DNA of 64,000 bases from Pseudomonas sp. PDM14. GTDB lineage: Bacteria; Pseudomonadota; Gammaproteobacteria; Pseudomonadales; Pseudomonadaceae. Under the pieces are notes generated by a model. The model was not told the DNA's origin. It ran no database searches and saw only the letters and a program-made list of their open reading frames with translations. Location of the stretch: positions 310,001-374,000 of the forward strand of contig NZ_JACVAQ010000003.1 of NCBI RefSeq assembly GCF_014851905.1, given 5' to 3'. This document shows, in pieces, positions 19,381 through 31,158 of the stretch (its first letter is position 1; every line of letters begins with the position of its first letter). A program made the translations under genes and the position numbers.

Positions 19381-20103
19381 GAAGAGTGTGCGCTGCGCCT
19401 TGAGCATGAAGTAGTCCTCGCAGTGCGCGTTGTAGCCCGAGTACGCCGCGCAGGCCAGCCCGGCCAGGTTGGAGCTGGTGTAGGACAGGTTCAGGTCGAT
19501 GCCGGCCCACGGCCGCGAGAGGTTCAGCGACCAGTCATTGAAGACCCGGACGCTGCGCCCGTCGGCCAGGTTCACCGGCGTATCGAGGGCGTGGTTGGCG
19601 TACTTCAGGGTGACGTCCATGGCCAGCGGAAAGCCCAGGGCGAGGTCGGCCAGCAGGGTGCTGTCGCTGCGCCCCGGCGCGTTGCTGAAGGCGGCGCCGA
19701 AGCGGCTGTCGAGCAGGGTCAGGCCGGCGTAGTACTCGTTGCTGTCGCGCTCGCTGAAACCGGGATGGCTGTAGCGGATCAGCCCCACTTCGTAGCCGAA
19801 GCGCTGATCCAGCGGGCGCTTGAAGCCGGTGTAGGAGTCCAGTTGCAGTTGCCCGCCTTCGTGCACGCCGAAGCTCGGCGTCCAGTTGCCGATGTACCAG
19901 CCACTTTCGTGGGTCAGGTCCAGGCCGCCGTGGAAGGCGCCAGTCTTGATCGGCTGCACCAGGCCCTGGGCCATGCTTCGGGTTGCTGTGGTGCCGAGCT
20001 GCAGGTCGTAACTGCCCAGCTCGCGTTGCATGACCTGCGCCTGCACGAGGCTGCTGGCGGTGAACAGGCCCAGGGTCAGGACGACCCTTTTTCGATGCGT
20101 CAT
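19378..20103 (-). CDS. TorF family putative porin
   Basis: A 241 aa outer-membrane-type protein with a signal peptide (RKRVVLTLGLFTASSLVQAQ) and alternating beta strands. Signature elements are GLVQPIKTGAFHGGLDLTHESGWYIGNW, YEVGLIRYSHPG and YYAGLTLLDSRFGAAFS. This matches the TorF/Gcw_chp group (proteobacterial sequences usually called putative porins, function unknown). It ends in Phe, as outer-membrane barrels usually do. Its stop codon lies in the end of the fold-back repeat. It stands alone between convergent and divergent neighbours. Confidence 0.75.
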   Translation of the reverse strand: MTHRKRVVLTLGLFTASSLVQAQVMQRELGSYDLQLGTTATRSMAQGLVQPIKTGAFHGGLDLTHESGWYIGNWTPSFGVHEGGQLQLDSYTGFKRPLDQRFGYEVGLIRYSHPGFSERDSNEYYAGLTLLDSRFGAAFSNAPGRSDSTLLADLALGFPLAMDVTLKYANHALDTPVNLADGRSVRVFNDWSLNLSRPWAGIDLNLSYTSSNLAGLACAAYSGYNAHCEDYFMLKAQRTLF

Positions 20104-20467
20104 CGACGTTCACTCCTGAGGGTGGGAGGAGTGGCTTTCACGCTGGCAGTGGCGCTCAGCCTAGTGTCGGCGGCGCCATCGAGCACAGGCCCGATGACGG
20201 TCGCTGTTGCGTTGAGGGTGGCGATGTCGGCAGCCGACCCTCTGCGGGGCATGGGTCCGAAAATACGGCGGACTGGCTGTCTAGAGCGGTTGGAGAATAA
20301 CCAGTCGAGCCGGGCATGAACGCCCATTCGTCGATTCGCCGGTAGAAATCGCCGGATGGTCACCGCCAACCCCGCCCCTATACCTAGGTCGGGATTGCGT
20401 TGTCAGGCTAATACTTGCGAAGCTAACGATCTTTTTTCCGCCGCCTGCTCGCCGTACGGAGCACTCG
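20104..20467. other. 364-base divergent gap, nothing coding seen
   Basis: This separates the TorF-like gene (minus) from the AEC transporter (plus). Short frames here have no ribosome site or recognisable product. The last 130 bases are relatively A+T-rich and probably hold the transporter promoter, but I could not pick a convincing -35/-10 pair. Confidence 0.5.
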
Positions 20468-21364
20468 ATGTTTTCCCAGATTCTCTCGACCCTGTTGCCG
20501 GTGTTCCTGATCGCCGGCTGCGGCGCGCTCTATGGTCGTTTCCGCACCCCGGACATCCGCGTGCTGAACAGCCTGAACATGGAGCTGTTCGTGCCGATGC
20601 TGGTGTTCGCCGTGCTCGCCGAGCGCAAGGCGCCGCTGCAGGATTACGCCGACCTGGCGCTGGCCGGCACGGTGATCGTGCTCGGCTCGGGGTTGCTGCT
20701 GTGGCCGCTGGCGCGGTTGCTCAAGCTCGATCTGCGCACCTTCCTGCCGCCGATGATGTTCAACAACACCGGCAACATGGGCATCCCGTTGATGGTTCTG
20801 GCGTTCGGCGAACAGGCGCTGCCGGCCGCGGTGATGCTGTTCGTGGTCGAGATGCTCCTGCACTTCTCGGTCGGCCTGTACCTGCTCGACCCACGCACGC
20901 CGCTCTGGCAGCTACTGCGCCTGCCCATCGTCATCGCCAGTATCGCCGGCGTGGCGATCAACCTCGGCGGGGTGACGCTGCCGGCCTGGTTGCTGGAGAG
21001 CTGCCACATGCTCGGTGGCATCAGCGTGCCGCTGATGCTGTTCGCCCTCGGTGTGCGCATGCTCGATGTCGATTTCAGTTCGTGGAAGCTCGGCCTGCTC
21101 GGCGCCATTGCCTGCCCCGCCAGCGGCCTGCTGCTGGCCTGGCCGATGATCGAGCTGCTCGACCTGCAGGGCATGCAGTTCGCCACCCTCTGGGTGTTCG
21201 CCGCGCTGCCGCCGGCGGTGCTCAACTACATGCTCGCCGAGCAGTACCAGCAGGAGCCGCACAAGGTCGCTTCGCTGGTGCTGATCGGCAACCTCGGCAG
21301 TGTGCTGGTGATGCCGGTGGTGCTCGGGTTGCTGTTCGCCGCCGGTTACGGCAAGGCGCTCTGA
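20468..21364 (+). CDS. AEC family transporter
   Basis: A 298 aa polytopic inner-membrane protein of the auxin efflux carrier family (bacterial MdcF/YfdV-like), with about ten hydrophobic segments arranged as two halves. It has the family motif around FLPPMMFNNTGNMGIPLMVLAFG and a C-terminal half with PPAVLNYMLAEQYQQEP. The substrate is unknown, and members carry malonate or other small anions. ATG 20468 is preceded by CGGAG. A separate DMT transporter follows on the same strand after 135 bases. Confidence 0.88.
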   Translation: MFSQILSTLLPVFLIAGCGALYGRFRTPDIRVLNSLNMELFVPMLVFAVLAERKAPLQDYADLALAGTVIVLGSGLLLWPLARLLKLDLRTFLPPMMFNNTGNMGIPLMVLAFGEQALPAAVMLFVVEMLLHFSVGLYLLDPRTPLWQLLRLPIVIASIAGVAINLGGVTLPAWLLESCHMLGGISVPLMLFALGVRMLDVDFSSWKLGLLGAIACPASGLLLAWPMIELLDLQGMQFATLWVFAALPPAVLNYMLAEQYQQEPHKVASLVLIGNLGSVLVMPVVLGLLFAAGYGKAL

Positions 21365-21499
21365 CCGTAGGGGGCGCCATGCGCGCCGGCAAGCCCGTTG
21401 CGTCGCCCTGGTGCGCACGCTGCCGCCTACGGCAGGCGGCCCGTTGCGCCTGACGAGCCAACCCGCTTTTGCACTGTGTCATTCACTCGCAGGTTTATC

Positions 21500-22375
21500 G
21501 TGCCCGAACATTCTCGCCCTGGTCTGGGCATTGTCCTGATCCTCAGCGCCGGCCTGTTGCTGTCGACCCAGGACGCGCTGGCCAAGACGCTCAGTGCCAG
21601 CTATCCGCTGCTGCTGGTGGTGTGGTTTCGCTACCTGTCACAGAACCTGGTGATGGCTGCGCTGTTCGCCCCGCGTCTGGGCTGGGGCCTGCTGCGCACG
21701 CAGCGGCCGCTGTTGCAGCTGGCGCGTGGCCTGAGCCTGGTGGGCGTGACGCTGCTGTTCTACGCCGGCCTGCGCTACATCCCGTTGGGCGAGGCCACGG
21801 CGGTGATCTTCCTCGCGCCGCTGGTGGTCGTGGTGCTGTCGGTGCTGTGGCTGAAGGAAGCGATCAGTCGTGGCGTGTGGCTGTCCATGGCGGGGAGCAT
21901 GCTCGGCGTGCTGCTGATCGTGCGCCCCGGTGGCGAGCTGTTCACGCCGGCAGCGCTGTTGCCGCTGGCCGCGGCCTGTTGCTTCGGTCTGTATCAGTTG
22001 CTGACCCGCCGGCTGAGCACCACCGATCATCCGGCCACCAGCAACTTTCTCACCGCGCTGATCGGCACCCTGTGCGCCAGCCTGGCATTGCCATGGACCT
22101 GGCAAACGCCGCAACCGGCTGACCTGTTGATGATGGTGGCGCTCGGCACCCTGGCGATGAGCGGGCACATGCTGCTGACTCACGCCTACCGCTATGCCAG
22201 CGCGGCCAGCCTGGCGCCGTTCACCTACGGGCAGATTCTCACCGCTACGCTGATCGGCGCACTGGTCTTCGATCACCTGCCGGGCGCCTGGGCAGTCCTC
22301 GGCATGGCGGTGATCATCCTCAGTGGCGCGGCGCTCGCCTGGAGCCAGCGCCGGCCCGCGCGGACGCCGCTCTAG
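21500..22375 (+). CDS. EamA/DMT family transporter
   Basis: A 291 aa drug/metabolite transporter superfamily protein with ten predicted helices in two EamA repeats (about 8-140 and 150-285: DALAKTLSASYPLLLVVWFRY, GEATAVIFLAPLVVVVLSVL). A GTG start at 21500 is proposed because GCAGG lies 6 bases upstream. The longer frame back to 21398 reads low-complexity Arg/Pro sequence and lacks a site. The substrate is unknown. It is convergent with ureC, whose stop is only 6 bases away. Confidence 0.82.
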   Translation: MPEHSRPGLGIVLILSAGLLLSTQDALAKTLSASYPLLLVVWFRYLSQNLVMAALFAPRLGWGLLRTQRPLLQLARGLSLVGVTLLFYAGLRYIPLGEATAVIFLAPLVVVVLSVLWLKEAISRGVWLSMAGSMLGVLLIVRPGGELFTPAALLPLAAACCFGLYQLLTRRLSTTDHPATSNFLTALIGTLCASLALPWTWQTPQPADLLMMVALGTLAMSGHMLLTHAYRYASAASLAPFTYGQILTATLIGALVFDHLPGAWAVLGMAVIILSGAALAWSQRRPARTPL

Positions 22376-22381
22376 GCCGCG

Positions 22382-24082
<1,701 letters not shown>

Positions 24083-24099
24083 CGGCACTCCTCGAGTTT

Positions 24100-24188
24100 G
24101 ATCGTTCCCACGCTCTGCGTGGGAATGCATCCGGTGACGCTTTGCGTCGCAGGGGCACGGAGCGCCCCGTCATGGGTTCCCACGCGGG
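24100..24188. repeat. palindromic intergenic element, copy 2
   Basis: The left arm reads GATCGTTCCCACGCTCTGCG and is followed by TGGGAATGCAT. The right arm is the degenerate GGGTTCCCACGCG. A GGTGACGCTTTGCGTCGC palindrome and GGGGC-ACGGAGC-GCCCC lie inside. It fills the ureB-ureC gap and occupies the untranslated stretch upstream of ureC. Confidence 0.75.
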
Positions 24189-24191
24189 CGC

Positions 24192-24500
24192 TCAACCCAG
24201 GTCCCCCATCACCCGGCCGGCGAAGCCGAACACGCGGCGCTCGCCGGCCAGCTCGACCAGCTCGACGTCACGCGATTGCCCCGGCTCGAAGCGTACGGCG
24301 GTGCCGGCCGGGATGTTCAGGCGCATGCCACGGGCGGCGGCGCGGTCGAAGGTCAGCGCGTCGTTGGTCTCGAAGAAATGGTAGTGCGAGCCGACCTGGA
24401 TCGGCCGGTCGCCACTGTTGGCCACGCTGAGGCTGAGGGTGCGGCGGCCGGCGTTGAGTTCGATCTCGCCGTCCTGGATCTGGTATTCGCCGGGAATCAT
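24192..24500 (-). CDS. ureB: urease beta subunit
   Basis: A structural urease subunit of 102 aa, a beta-rich domain with the family blocks [46 protein letters not shown] and [10 protein letters not shown]. It is full length. It is separated from ureA by an acetyltransferase gene, the arrangement remembered for P. aeruginosa. The 109-base gap to ureC holds a palindromic repeat. Confidence 0.97.
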   Translation of the reverse strand: MIPGEYQIQDGEIELNAGRRTLSLSVANSGDRPIQVGSHYHFFETNDALTFDRAAARGMRLNIPAGTAVRFEPGQSRDVELVELAGERRVFGFAGRVMGDLG

Positions 24501-24507
24501 CTGCGTT

Positions 24508-25002
24508 TCACTCCAGGATGAGTTGCATGAAGGTGAGGTCCAGCCAGCGGTCGAACTTGCGCCCGACCTGGGGCATCTGCCCGGTGGTGACGAAGCCGAG
24601 GCGTTCGTGCAGGCGGATGGAGGCGGCGTTCTCGCGCTCGATGGCAGCGACCATCACGTGCAGCTTCGCGGCCCGGGCGCGCTCGATCAGCGCCTGCATC
24701 AGCGTCGGGCCGAGGCCCTGGCCACGCTGGTCGCTGCGCACGTAGACCGAGTGCTCGACGGTGTGACGAAAGCCCTCGATGCTGCGCCAGGTGCCGTAGC
24801 TGGCGTAGCCGAGCACTTCGCCGGCGTCGTTCGTCGCCACCAGCACCGGGAAGCCGGCGGCATGGCGCTCGGCCAGCCAGGCGCGGCGGTTGGCCAGGTC
24901 GACCTCGGTTTCGTTCCAGATCGCCGTGGTGTTGAGCACCGCGTCGTTGTAGATGGTCAGGATGCCGGGCAGGTCGGCTGGCGTTGCGTCGTGGATGGTC
25001 AT
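24508..25002 (-). CDS. GNAT acetyltransferase, methionine sulfoximine/phosphinothricin type
   Basis: A 164 aa GNAT protein. The acetyl-CoA site is in [25 protein letters not shown], and the family-specific segments are [22 protein letters not shown] and [22 protein letters not shown]. It closely resembles P. aeruginosa PA4866, shown to acetylate L-methionine sulfoximine and phosphinothricin and also located between ureB and ureA. The physiological substrate is unknown. The start at 25002 ([10 protein letters not shown]) fits that family better than the longer frame to 25059. It ends 7 bases before ureB. Confidence 0.85.
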   Translation of the reverse strand: MTIHDATPADLPGILTIYNDAVLNTTAIWNETEVDLANRRAWLAERHAAGFPVLVATNDAGEVLGYASYGTWRSIEGFRHTVEHSVYVRSDQRGQGLGPTLMQALIERARAAKLHVMVAAIERENAASIRLHERLGFVTTGQMPQVGRKFDRWLDLTFMQLILE

Positions 25003-25071
25003 GTGTGGGTCCAGAAATCCCGTCGGTGCCGCGTGTGCAGGTAGCAAGCGCCGGGGCATCGGCTGGGTTCC

Positions 25072-25374
25072 TCAGGCGATGGGTTGGTGGACGGTCACCA
25101 GCTTGGTGCCGTCGGGGAAGGTGGCTTCGATCTGGATCTCCGGGATCATCTCCGGCACCCCGATCATCACCTGTTCGCGGCTGAGCAGGGTGGTGCCGAA
25201 GTGCATCAGGTCGGCCACGCTGCGGCCGTCACGGGCGCCTTCGAGCAGGGCGGCGGAAATGAAGGCCATGGCCTCCGGGTAGTTGAGCTTCACTCCACGC
25301 GCCAGGCGGCGTTCGGCGACCAGGCCGGCGGTGAAGATCAGCAGTTTGTCTTTCTCGCGTGGACTCAGATCCAT
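25072..25374 (-). CDS. ureA: urease gamma subunit
   Basis: The smallest urease subunit, 100 aa, with the canonical start [20 protein letters not shown] and [21 protein letters not shown]. It contributes to the alpha-beta-gamma trimer scaffold. The frame extends upstream to 25455, but that part reads through a hairpin repeat and does not match the family. It is the first structural urease gene after ureD. Confidence 0.97.
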   Translation of the reverse strand: MDLSPREKDKLLIFTAGLVAERRLARGVKLNYPEAMAFISAALLEGARDGRSVADLMHFGTTLLSREQVMIGVPEMIPEIQIEATFPDGTKLVTVHQPIA

Positions 25375-25430
25375 CGTCTTGCTCCAGTGTTGCGGGCGCG
25401 TACAGGGCAGGCGCCAGTTGTGCGTCGTAG

Positions 25431-25456
25431 GGTGGCTGTCGCGTTCTACAGCCACC
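25431..25456. repeat. GTAGGGTGG-type hairpin repeat
   Basis: GGTGGCTGT and ACAGCCACC form a 9-bp perfect stem with an 8-base loop, directly after GTCGTAG, in the 117-base gap between ureD and ureA. It is similar in build to the hairpins at 10714, 54704 and 57584. Confidence 0.55.
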
Positions 25457-25491
25457 GGTCGCGGGTGGGGGCGCCCACTCGCAGGTGTTCG

Positions 25492-26343
25492 TCAGGTGCT
25501 CCAGATCCTTGGCGGCAGTGCCTCGCGACCCAGCTGTGCCGGGCGCAACAGGCGCCACAGCTCGATCAGCCAGGCGCGTGCGTGCAGCGCTTCACTGGCC
25601 AGGCAGCGTGCAACGATCAGGCCAGGCAATTGGCTGAGATCGCCACGCAGTTGGCCGCGGGTAACCGCCGGCAGTTCGCGGCAGCGCTCCAGCAGTTCGC
25701 CGTCGAGGGTGCCGCTGAGCAGCAGCGTGGCGAACACCGGATGGCCGTCGAGGCCGATGGGCGAGTCGAGCAGGCCGTCGTCGCCTGTGATGCGCTGGCG
25801 TTCGTGCCAGAGCAGCTGGCCATCGCGGCGGATATCCAGGTGCGACTGGAAATAGCCGCTGTCGAAGCGCTCGCCGGCGGCCGGGCGGCCCAGGGCGACC
25901 ATGTCCCAGTAGAACAGGCGGGCGTCGCCGCTGAGTTCGATGCGGGTGCTCAGCTCGGCCTGGGCCCCGGCGTAGACGATGCTTTCCTGCGGCAGCCATT
26001 CCAGGGTCGCGCCAGCGGCGACGCGCAGCTCGACCTGCTGGAAGGCCGGCCCGTTCGCGCGGTACCACTTGGCCGCGCCGGGGCTGGTCAGCTGCGCCCA
26101 GGCGTTCTCGCCTACCGTGGCGCTGATGTTCAGCCGATCCCCGCCGGCGATGCCGCCAGGTGGATGGACAATGATGTGCTGGCAGACTTCCGGGCCTTCG
26201 GCGTACAGGTGCTTCTGCACCCGCAACGGGCCCTGGTGACGGCGCTGCACCGGGCGGGTGCTCGCGCCGAAGCGGGCGTAGCCCAGTTCCAGCTCGGCGT
26301 GCCAGCTGGGGGTGAACAGGCCGGTGCCGAGCGGTGCGTTCAT
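25492..26343 (-). CDS. ureD: urease accessory protein
   Basis: Chaperone that, with UreF and UreG, delivers nickel to apo-urease. The 283 aa product (from [10 protein letters not shown]) has the UreD family blocks [46 protein letters not shown] and [14 protein letters not shown]. The start overlaps the stop of the upstream small membrane protein gene by ATGA. The long upstream extension of the frame is an antisense shadow of that gene and is rejected. Confidence 0.95.
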   Translation of the reverse strand: MNAPLGTGLFTPSWHAELELGYARFGASTRPVQRRHQGPLRVQKHLYAEGPEVCQHIIVHPPGGIAGGDRLNISATVGENAWAQLTSPGAAKWYRANGPAFQQVELRVAAGATLEWLPQESIVYAGAQAELSTRIELSGDARLFYWDMVALGRPAAGERFDSGYFQSHLDIRRDGQLLWHERQRITGDDGLLDSPIGLDGHPVFATLLLSGTLDGELLERCRELPAVTRGQLRGDLSQLPGLIVARCLASEALHARAWLIELWRLLRPAQLGREALPPRIWST

Positions 26344-26756
26344 CGGCGGGCCTCGCGGTGGGCGTGCAGCCAGGCGCCAAGGCTGGAGTACAGGCTGAGT
26401 ACCAGCAGGGCGGCGAGCATCAGCAGCCACCATTGCAGGTGGAAGCCGTAGTGCGGCGGCGAATGCAGCATGCCGGCCATCCAGAACACCGTCAGCGGCG
26501 TGGCGAGCAAGGTCGCGCACCAGGCGCGGCCCCAGGAACGGCGATACGACCAGGGCCGCAGCACGGCCAGCAGCAGGGCGCATTCGGCGAGCACGATGGC
26601 GCAGAACAGCAGCACCCATTGCAGCGGGTAGGCCGGCTCCATGCCCTCGGGCATGCTGCGGCGCAGCCAGTAGTCCGGCAGGCTGCCGCCATAGATGACC
26701 ATGGCGCAGCCGAGCAGGGCGGCGAGGGGCAGCAGCAGGTGGCGCGGGGCGATCAT
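26340..26756 (-). CDS. small integral membrane protein of unknown function
   Basis: A 138 aa protein with four hydrophobic segments (about residues 8-25 [16 protein letters not shown], 46-65, 78-95, 105-128) and charged loops. I do not recognise a domain. It sits between urtE and ureD, overlaps ureD by 4 bases and is therefore translated together with it. A role in urea or nickel handling is suggested only by position. The start at 26756 (MIAPRHLLL) is preferred to the longer frame because it begins just before the first helix. Confidence 0.7.
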   Translation of the reverse strand: MIAPRHLLLPLAALLGCAMVIYGGSLPDYWLRRSMPEGMEPAYPLQWVLLFCAIVLAECALLLAVLRPWSYRRSWGRAWCATLLATPLTVFWMAGMLHSPPHYGFHLQWWLLMLAALLVLSLYSSLGAWLHAHREARR

Positions 26757-26822
26757 CGGGGGCCGGTGTCCAGCGGGAGCGAGGCGCCGATTATGCGCAA
26801 AACACGCGGTGGGCGTCGCCAT

Positions 26823-27521
26823 TCAGATCGCCACCAGGCCACGCACGCCATCGGCTTCCATGGTCTCGCCCCGGCCCTGCTGGATGATCTCGCCGCGCGA
26901 CATCACCAGGTACTGGTCGGCCAGCTCGGCGGCGAAGTCGTAGAACTGTTCGACCAGCAGGATGGCCATGTCGCCCCGTTCGGCGAGCTTCTTGATCACC
27001 GCGCCGATCTCCTTGATCACCGAGGGCTGGATGCCTTCGGTGGGCTCGTCGAGGATCAGCAGGCGCGGCTTGCTCGCCAGTGCGCGGCCGATGGCCAGCT
27101 GTTGCTGCTGGCCGCCGGAGAGGTCGCCACCGCGACGCTGCTTCATTTCCAGCAGCACCGGGAACAGCTCGTAGATGAACGCCGGTACGGTCTTGGCATC
27201 CTTGGCGCCAAAACGAGAAAGCCCCATCAGCAGGTTCTCCTCCACGGTCAGGCGCGGGAAGATCTCGCGACCCTGGGGCACGTAGGCGATGCCGGCCTGC
27301 ACGCGCTGGTGCGGCTTGAAACCGGTGATCGGCTGGCCTTCCCAGTTCACCGCGCCCTGCTTGGCCGGCAGCAGGCCCATCAGGCATTTGAGCAGGGTGG
27401 TCTTGCCCACGCCATTACGGCCGAGCAGGCAGGTGACTTCGCCGACCTTCACGTCGAACGACAGGCCCCGCAGGATGTGGCTGCCGCCGTAGTACTGGTG
27501 CAGCTGTTGGACTTGCAGCAT
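26823..27521 (-). CDS. urtE: urea ABC transporter ATP-binding protein UrtE
   Basis: LivF-like ATPase of the high-affinity urea importer. The 232 aa product has Walker A GRNGVGKTT (about 36-44), signature LSGGQQQQLAIGRAL, Walker B LLILDEPTEGIQP and the switch LVEQFYDFA. The UrtE-type EGIQPSVIKEIG distinguishes it from amino-acid LivF. The start at 27521 (MLQVQQLHQYYGG) is clear. The open frame continues far upstream only as an antisense shadow of urtD. It lies last in urtABCDE, separated from urtD by a palindromic repeat. Confidence 0.95.
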   Translation of the reverse strand: MLQVQQLHQYYGGSHILRGLSFDVKVGEVTCLLGRNGVGKTTLLKCLMGLLPAKQGAVNWEGQPITGFKPHQRVQAGIAYVPQGREIFPRLTVEENLLMGLSRFGAKDAKTVPAFIYELFPVLLEMKQRRGGDLSGGQQQQLAIGRALASKPRLLILDEPTEGIQPSVIKEIGAVIKKLAERGDMAILLVEQFYDFAAELADQYLVMSRGEIIQQGRGETMEADGVRGLVAI

Positions 27522-27535
27522 GTCTTTTTCCTTCT

Positions 27536-27608
27536 GATCGTGCCCACGCTCTGCGTGGGCATGCATCTGGCGACGCTCTGCGTCGCTGGGGCGCGGAGCG
27601 TGGGAACC
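27536..27608. repeat. palindromic intergenic element, copy 3
   Basis: About 73 bp: GATCGTGCCCACGCTCTGCG on the left and GGGGCGCGGAGCGTGGGA on the right, with a CGACGC-TCT-GCGTCG palindrome between them. It lies between urtD and urtE. This is the shortest of four related copies in the window. Confidence 0.75.
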
Positions 27609-27625
27609 TTCATCACAGGGAGGCT

Positions 27626-28476
<851 letters not shown>

Positions 28477-28477
<1 letters not shown>

Positions 28478-29556
28478 CACTGCTCTCCTTTTTTCTTCAA
28501 CAGGCCGATCACGCCCTTAGGCAGGAAGAGGGTGACGACGATGAACAGGAAGCCCAGGGCGAACAGCCAGTATTCGGGGAAGGCCACGGTGAACCAGCTC
28601 TTCATGCCATTGACGATGCCAGCGCCGAGCAGCGGGCCGATCAGCGTGCCGCGTCCGCCGAGGGCGACCCACACGGCAGCCTCGATGGAGTTGGTCGGCG
28701 ACATCTCGCTGGGATTGATGATGCCTACCTGCGGTACGTACAGCGCCCCGGCCAGGCCACAGAGCACGGCGCTCAGCACCCAGATGAACAGCTTGTAGCC
28801 GCGCGGGTCGTAGCCGCAGAACATCAGGCGGTTCTCGGCATCGCGCAGGGCGGTGAGCACCCGGCCGAACTTGCTCTGCGCCAGCTTCCAGCCCAGCAGC
28901 AGGCTGCCCACCAGCAGCAGTACGGTGCACAGGAACAGCACCGCACGGGTGCCCGGCGCGGTGATGTCGAAGCCGAGAATCGTGCGGAAGTTGGTGAAGC
29001 CGTTGTTGCCGCCGAAGCCGGTCTCGTTGCGGAAGAACAGCAGCATGCCGGCGAAGGTCAGGGCCTGGGTCATGATCGAGAAGTACACGCCCTTGATCCG
29101 CGAGCGGAAGGCGAAGAAACCGAACACCAGAGCCAGCAGGCCCGGCGCCAGCACCACCAGGCACAGCGCCCAGAGGAAGCTGGAGGTGCCGTACCAGTAC
29201 CACGGCAGCTCGGTCCAGGAGAGGAAGGTCATGAACGCGGGCAGGCCGTCACCGGCGCTTTCACGCATCAGGTACATGCCCATGGCATAGCCGCCGAGGG
29301 CAAAGAACAGGCCGTGGCCGAGCGACAGCAGGCCGGCGTACCCCCAGACCAGATCGAGCGCCAGGGCGACGATGCAGTAGCAGAGGATCTTGCCGGCCAG
29401 GGTCAGGCTGTAGGCCGAGACCTGCAGCGAGTGATCCGCCGGCAGCAGGTGCAACAAGGGCATGGCGAGGAGGATGGCGACGACCACGGCGGCGATCGCC
29501 AGGGTCACTTTGGGGCCGGCTTTCTGCGCCAGCGTCAGGGTCATGGGCTGGTTCAA
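28477..29556 (-). CDS. urtC: urea ABC transporter permease UrtC
   Basis: LivM-like inner-membrane permease of 359 aa with about ten helices. Landmarks are LVWGYAGLLSLGHGLFFALGGYAMGMYL, FRNETGFGGNNGFT and the ABC-contact region ALRDAENRLMFCGYDPRGYK. A TTG start at 29556 is used because GGGAGG lies 8 bases upstream and it overlaps the urtB stop. The in-frame ATG at 29544 is too far from that site, but is an alternative. Confidence 0.93.
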
Positions 29557-31124
29557 TCGATGATCCTCCCTTTCAGAGCGAAGAGGCCCTGCGGGCGTTT
29601 CTGGATGAACAGGATGATCAGCGCGAGGATGAGGATCTTGCCCAGCACGGCGCCGATCTGCGGTTCGAGGATCTTGTTCGCCACGCCGAGGCCGAAGGCC
29701 GCCAGCACGCTACCGGCCAGCTGGCCGACGCCGCCGAGCACCACCACCAGGAACGAGTCGATGATGTAGCTCTGGCCGAGATCCGGGCCGACGTTGCCGA
29801 TCTGGCTCAGGGCCACGCCGCCGAGACCGGCGATACCGGAGCCGAGGCCGAAGGCGAGCATGTCCACGCGGCCGGTGGGTACGCCGCAGCAGGCCGCCAT
29901 GTTGCGGTTCTGGGTGACGGCACGCACGTTCAGGCCCAGACGGGTCCTGTTCAGCAGCAGCCAGGTCAGCGCTACCACGAACAGGGCGAAGCCGATGATG
30001 ACAATGCGGTTGTACGGCAGCACCAGGTTGGGCAGCACCTGGATGCCGCCGGAGAGCCAGGCCGGGTTGGCCACCTCGACGTTCTGCGCGCCGAACAGCA
30101 CGCGCACCAGTTGGATCAGCACCAGGCTGATGCCCCAGGTGGCGAGCAGGGTTTCCAGGGGACGACCGTAGAGAAAGCGGATCACCGTGCGTTCCAGGGT
30201 CATGCCGATCAGCGCGGTGACGAAGAACGCCACCGGCAGCGCGGCCAGCGGGTAGAAGGCCAGGTACTCGGGGGCCAGGCGCTGGAACATGAGTTGCACC
30301 ACGTAGGTGGTGTAGGCGCCGAGCATGAGCATCTCGCCGTGGGCCATGTTGATCACCCCGAGCAGGCCGAAGGTGATGGCCAGGCCGAGAGCGGCGAGCA
30401 ACAGGATCGAGCCCAGCGACAGGCCGCTGAAGGCCTGGCCGGCCAGCTCGCCGACCATCAGGCGGCGCTTGACCTGGGCCAGGCTGGTTTCGGCAGCGGT
30501 GCGCACGTCGGCATCGGCTTCGACGCCAGGGGCGAGCAGGGCTTCCAGGCGCGTACGGGCCAGCGGCTCGCCGGTTTCGCCCAGCAGGCGCACGGCACTG
30601 AGGCGGATCGCCGGATCCGGGTCGACCAGTTGCAGGTTGGCCAGGGCCAGCGCCAGGGCATCGCGCACGGCGGCGTCGTCCTCGCTGGCAACGCGGGCGT
30701 TGAGCAGGCCGAGCTGGGCCGGTTTGGCGCTCTTCTGCAGTTGCTGGGCGGCGGCCAGGCGTACCTGCGGCTCTTCGGCGAGCAACTGGTGGCTGGCCAT
30801 GGCGGTGCCGATCAGGCCGCGCAGGCGGTTGTTCAGGCGCAGCTTCTTCGGCGTTTGCGCCGGTACGGCGTTGCCTTCGGCAGCGCGCCAGCCGCTTTGC
30901 GTTTCGATGAAGGGCGCCTTGGCGCTGTCGCTGGCCAGGCGGCCTTTGTGCAGGGCCTCGAGCAGCGGCAGGCGCTGGGCGTGGGGCTGGGCGGACCAGC
31001 TTTCCAGGAGCGTGGCCTGTTTGGCTGGATTGGCCGCGACGAAGTCGGCGGCGTCTCCGGCGTGGGCGGTCAATGGCAGCAACAGCACCAGTGACAGGAG
31101 CATTCGGTAGAGGGCAGTGGGCAT
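29553..31124 (-). CDS. urtB: urea ABC transporter permease UrtB with N-terminal helical-repeat extension
   Basis: A 523 aa protein. A signal-like N-terminus (LYRMLLSLVLLLPLTAHAG) precedes about 190 residues of helical, HEAT-like repeats (SEDDAAVRDALALALANLQ, DPDPAIRLSAVRLLGETG), likely periplasmic. A LivH-type permease follows (from about 225: LGLAITFGLLGVINMAHGEMLMLGAY). Long UrtB proteins with this extension are known in proteobacteria, and the extension's job is not established. AAGGA lies 8 bases before the ATG. The 227-base gap to urtA holds a repeat. Confidence 0.94.
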   Translation of the reverse strand: MPTALYRMLLSLVLLLPLTAHAGDAADFVAANPAKQATLLESWSAQPHAQRLPLLEALHKGRLASDSAKAPFIETQSGWRAAEGNAVPAQTPKKLRLNNRLRGLIGTAMASHQLLAEEPQVRLAAAQQLQKSAKPAQLGLLNARVASEDDAAVRDALALALANLQLVDPDPAIRLSAVRLLGETGEPLARTRLEALLAPGVEADADVRTAAETSLAQVKRRLMVGELAGQAFSGLSLGSILLLAALGLAITFGLLGVINMAHGEMLMLGAYTTYVVQLMFQRLAPEYLAFYPLAALPVAFFVTALIGMTLERTVIRFLYGRPLETLLATWGISLVLIQLVRVLFGAQNVEVANPAWLSGGIQVLPNLVLPYNRIVIIGFALFVVALTWLLLNRTRLGLNVRAVTQNRNMAACCGVPTGRVDMLAFGLGSGIAGLGGVALSQIGNVGPDLGQSYIIDSFLVVVLGGVGQLAGSVLAAFGLGVANKILEPQIGAVLGKILILALIILFIQKRPQGLFALKGRIID

Positions 31125-31158
31125 TTCAAGGTCCTTTGCTGTGCCTGAAGGCGAGTTT

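Noticed and set aside
11872..20467. Possible genomic island or prophage remnant in the less conserved stretch
   Set aside because: No integrase, tRNA, direct repeats, phage genes or marked base-composition drop were seen. The genes are ordinary chromosomal types.
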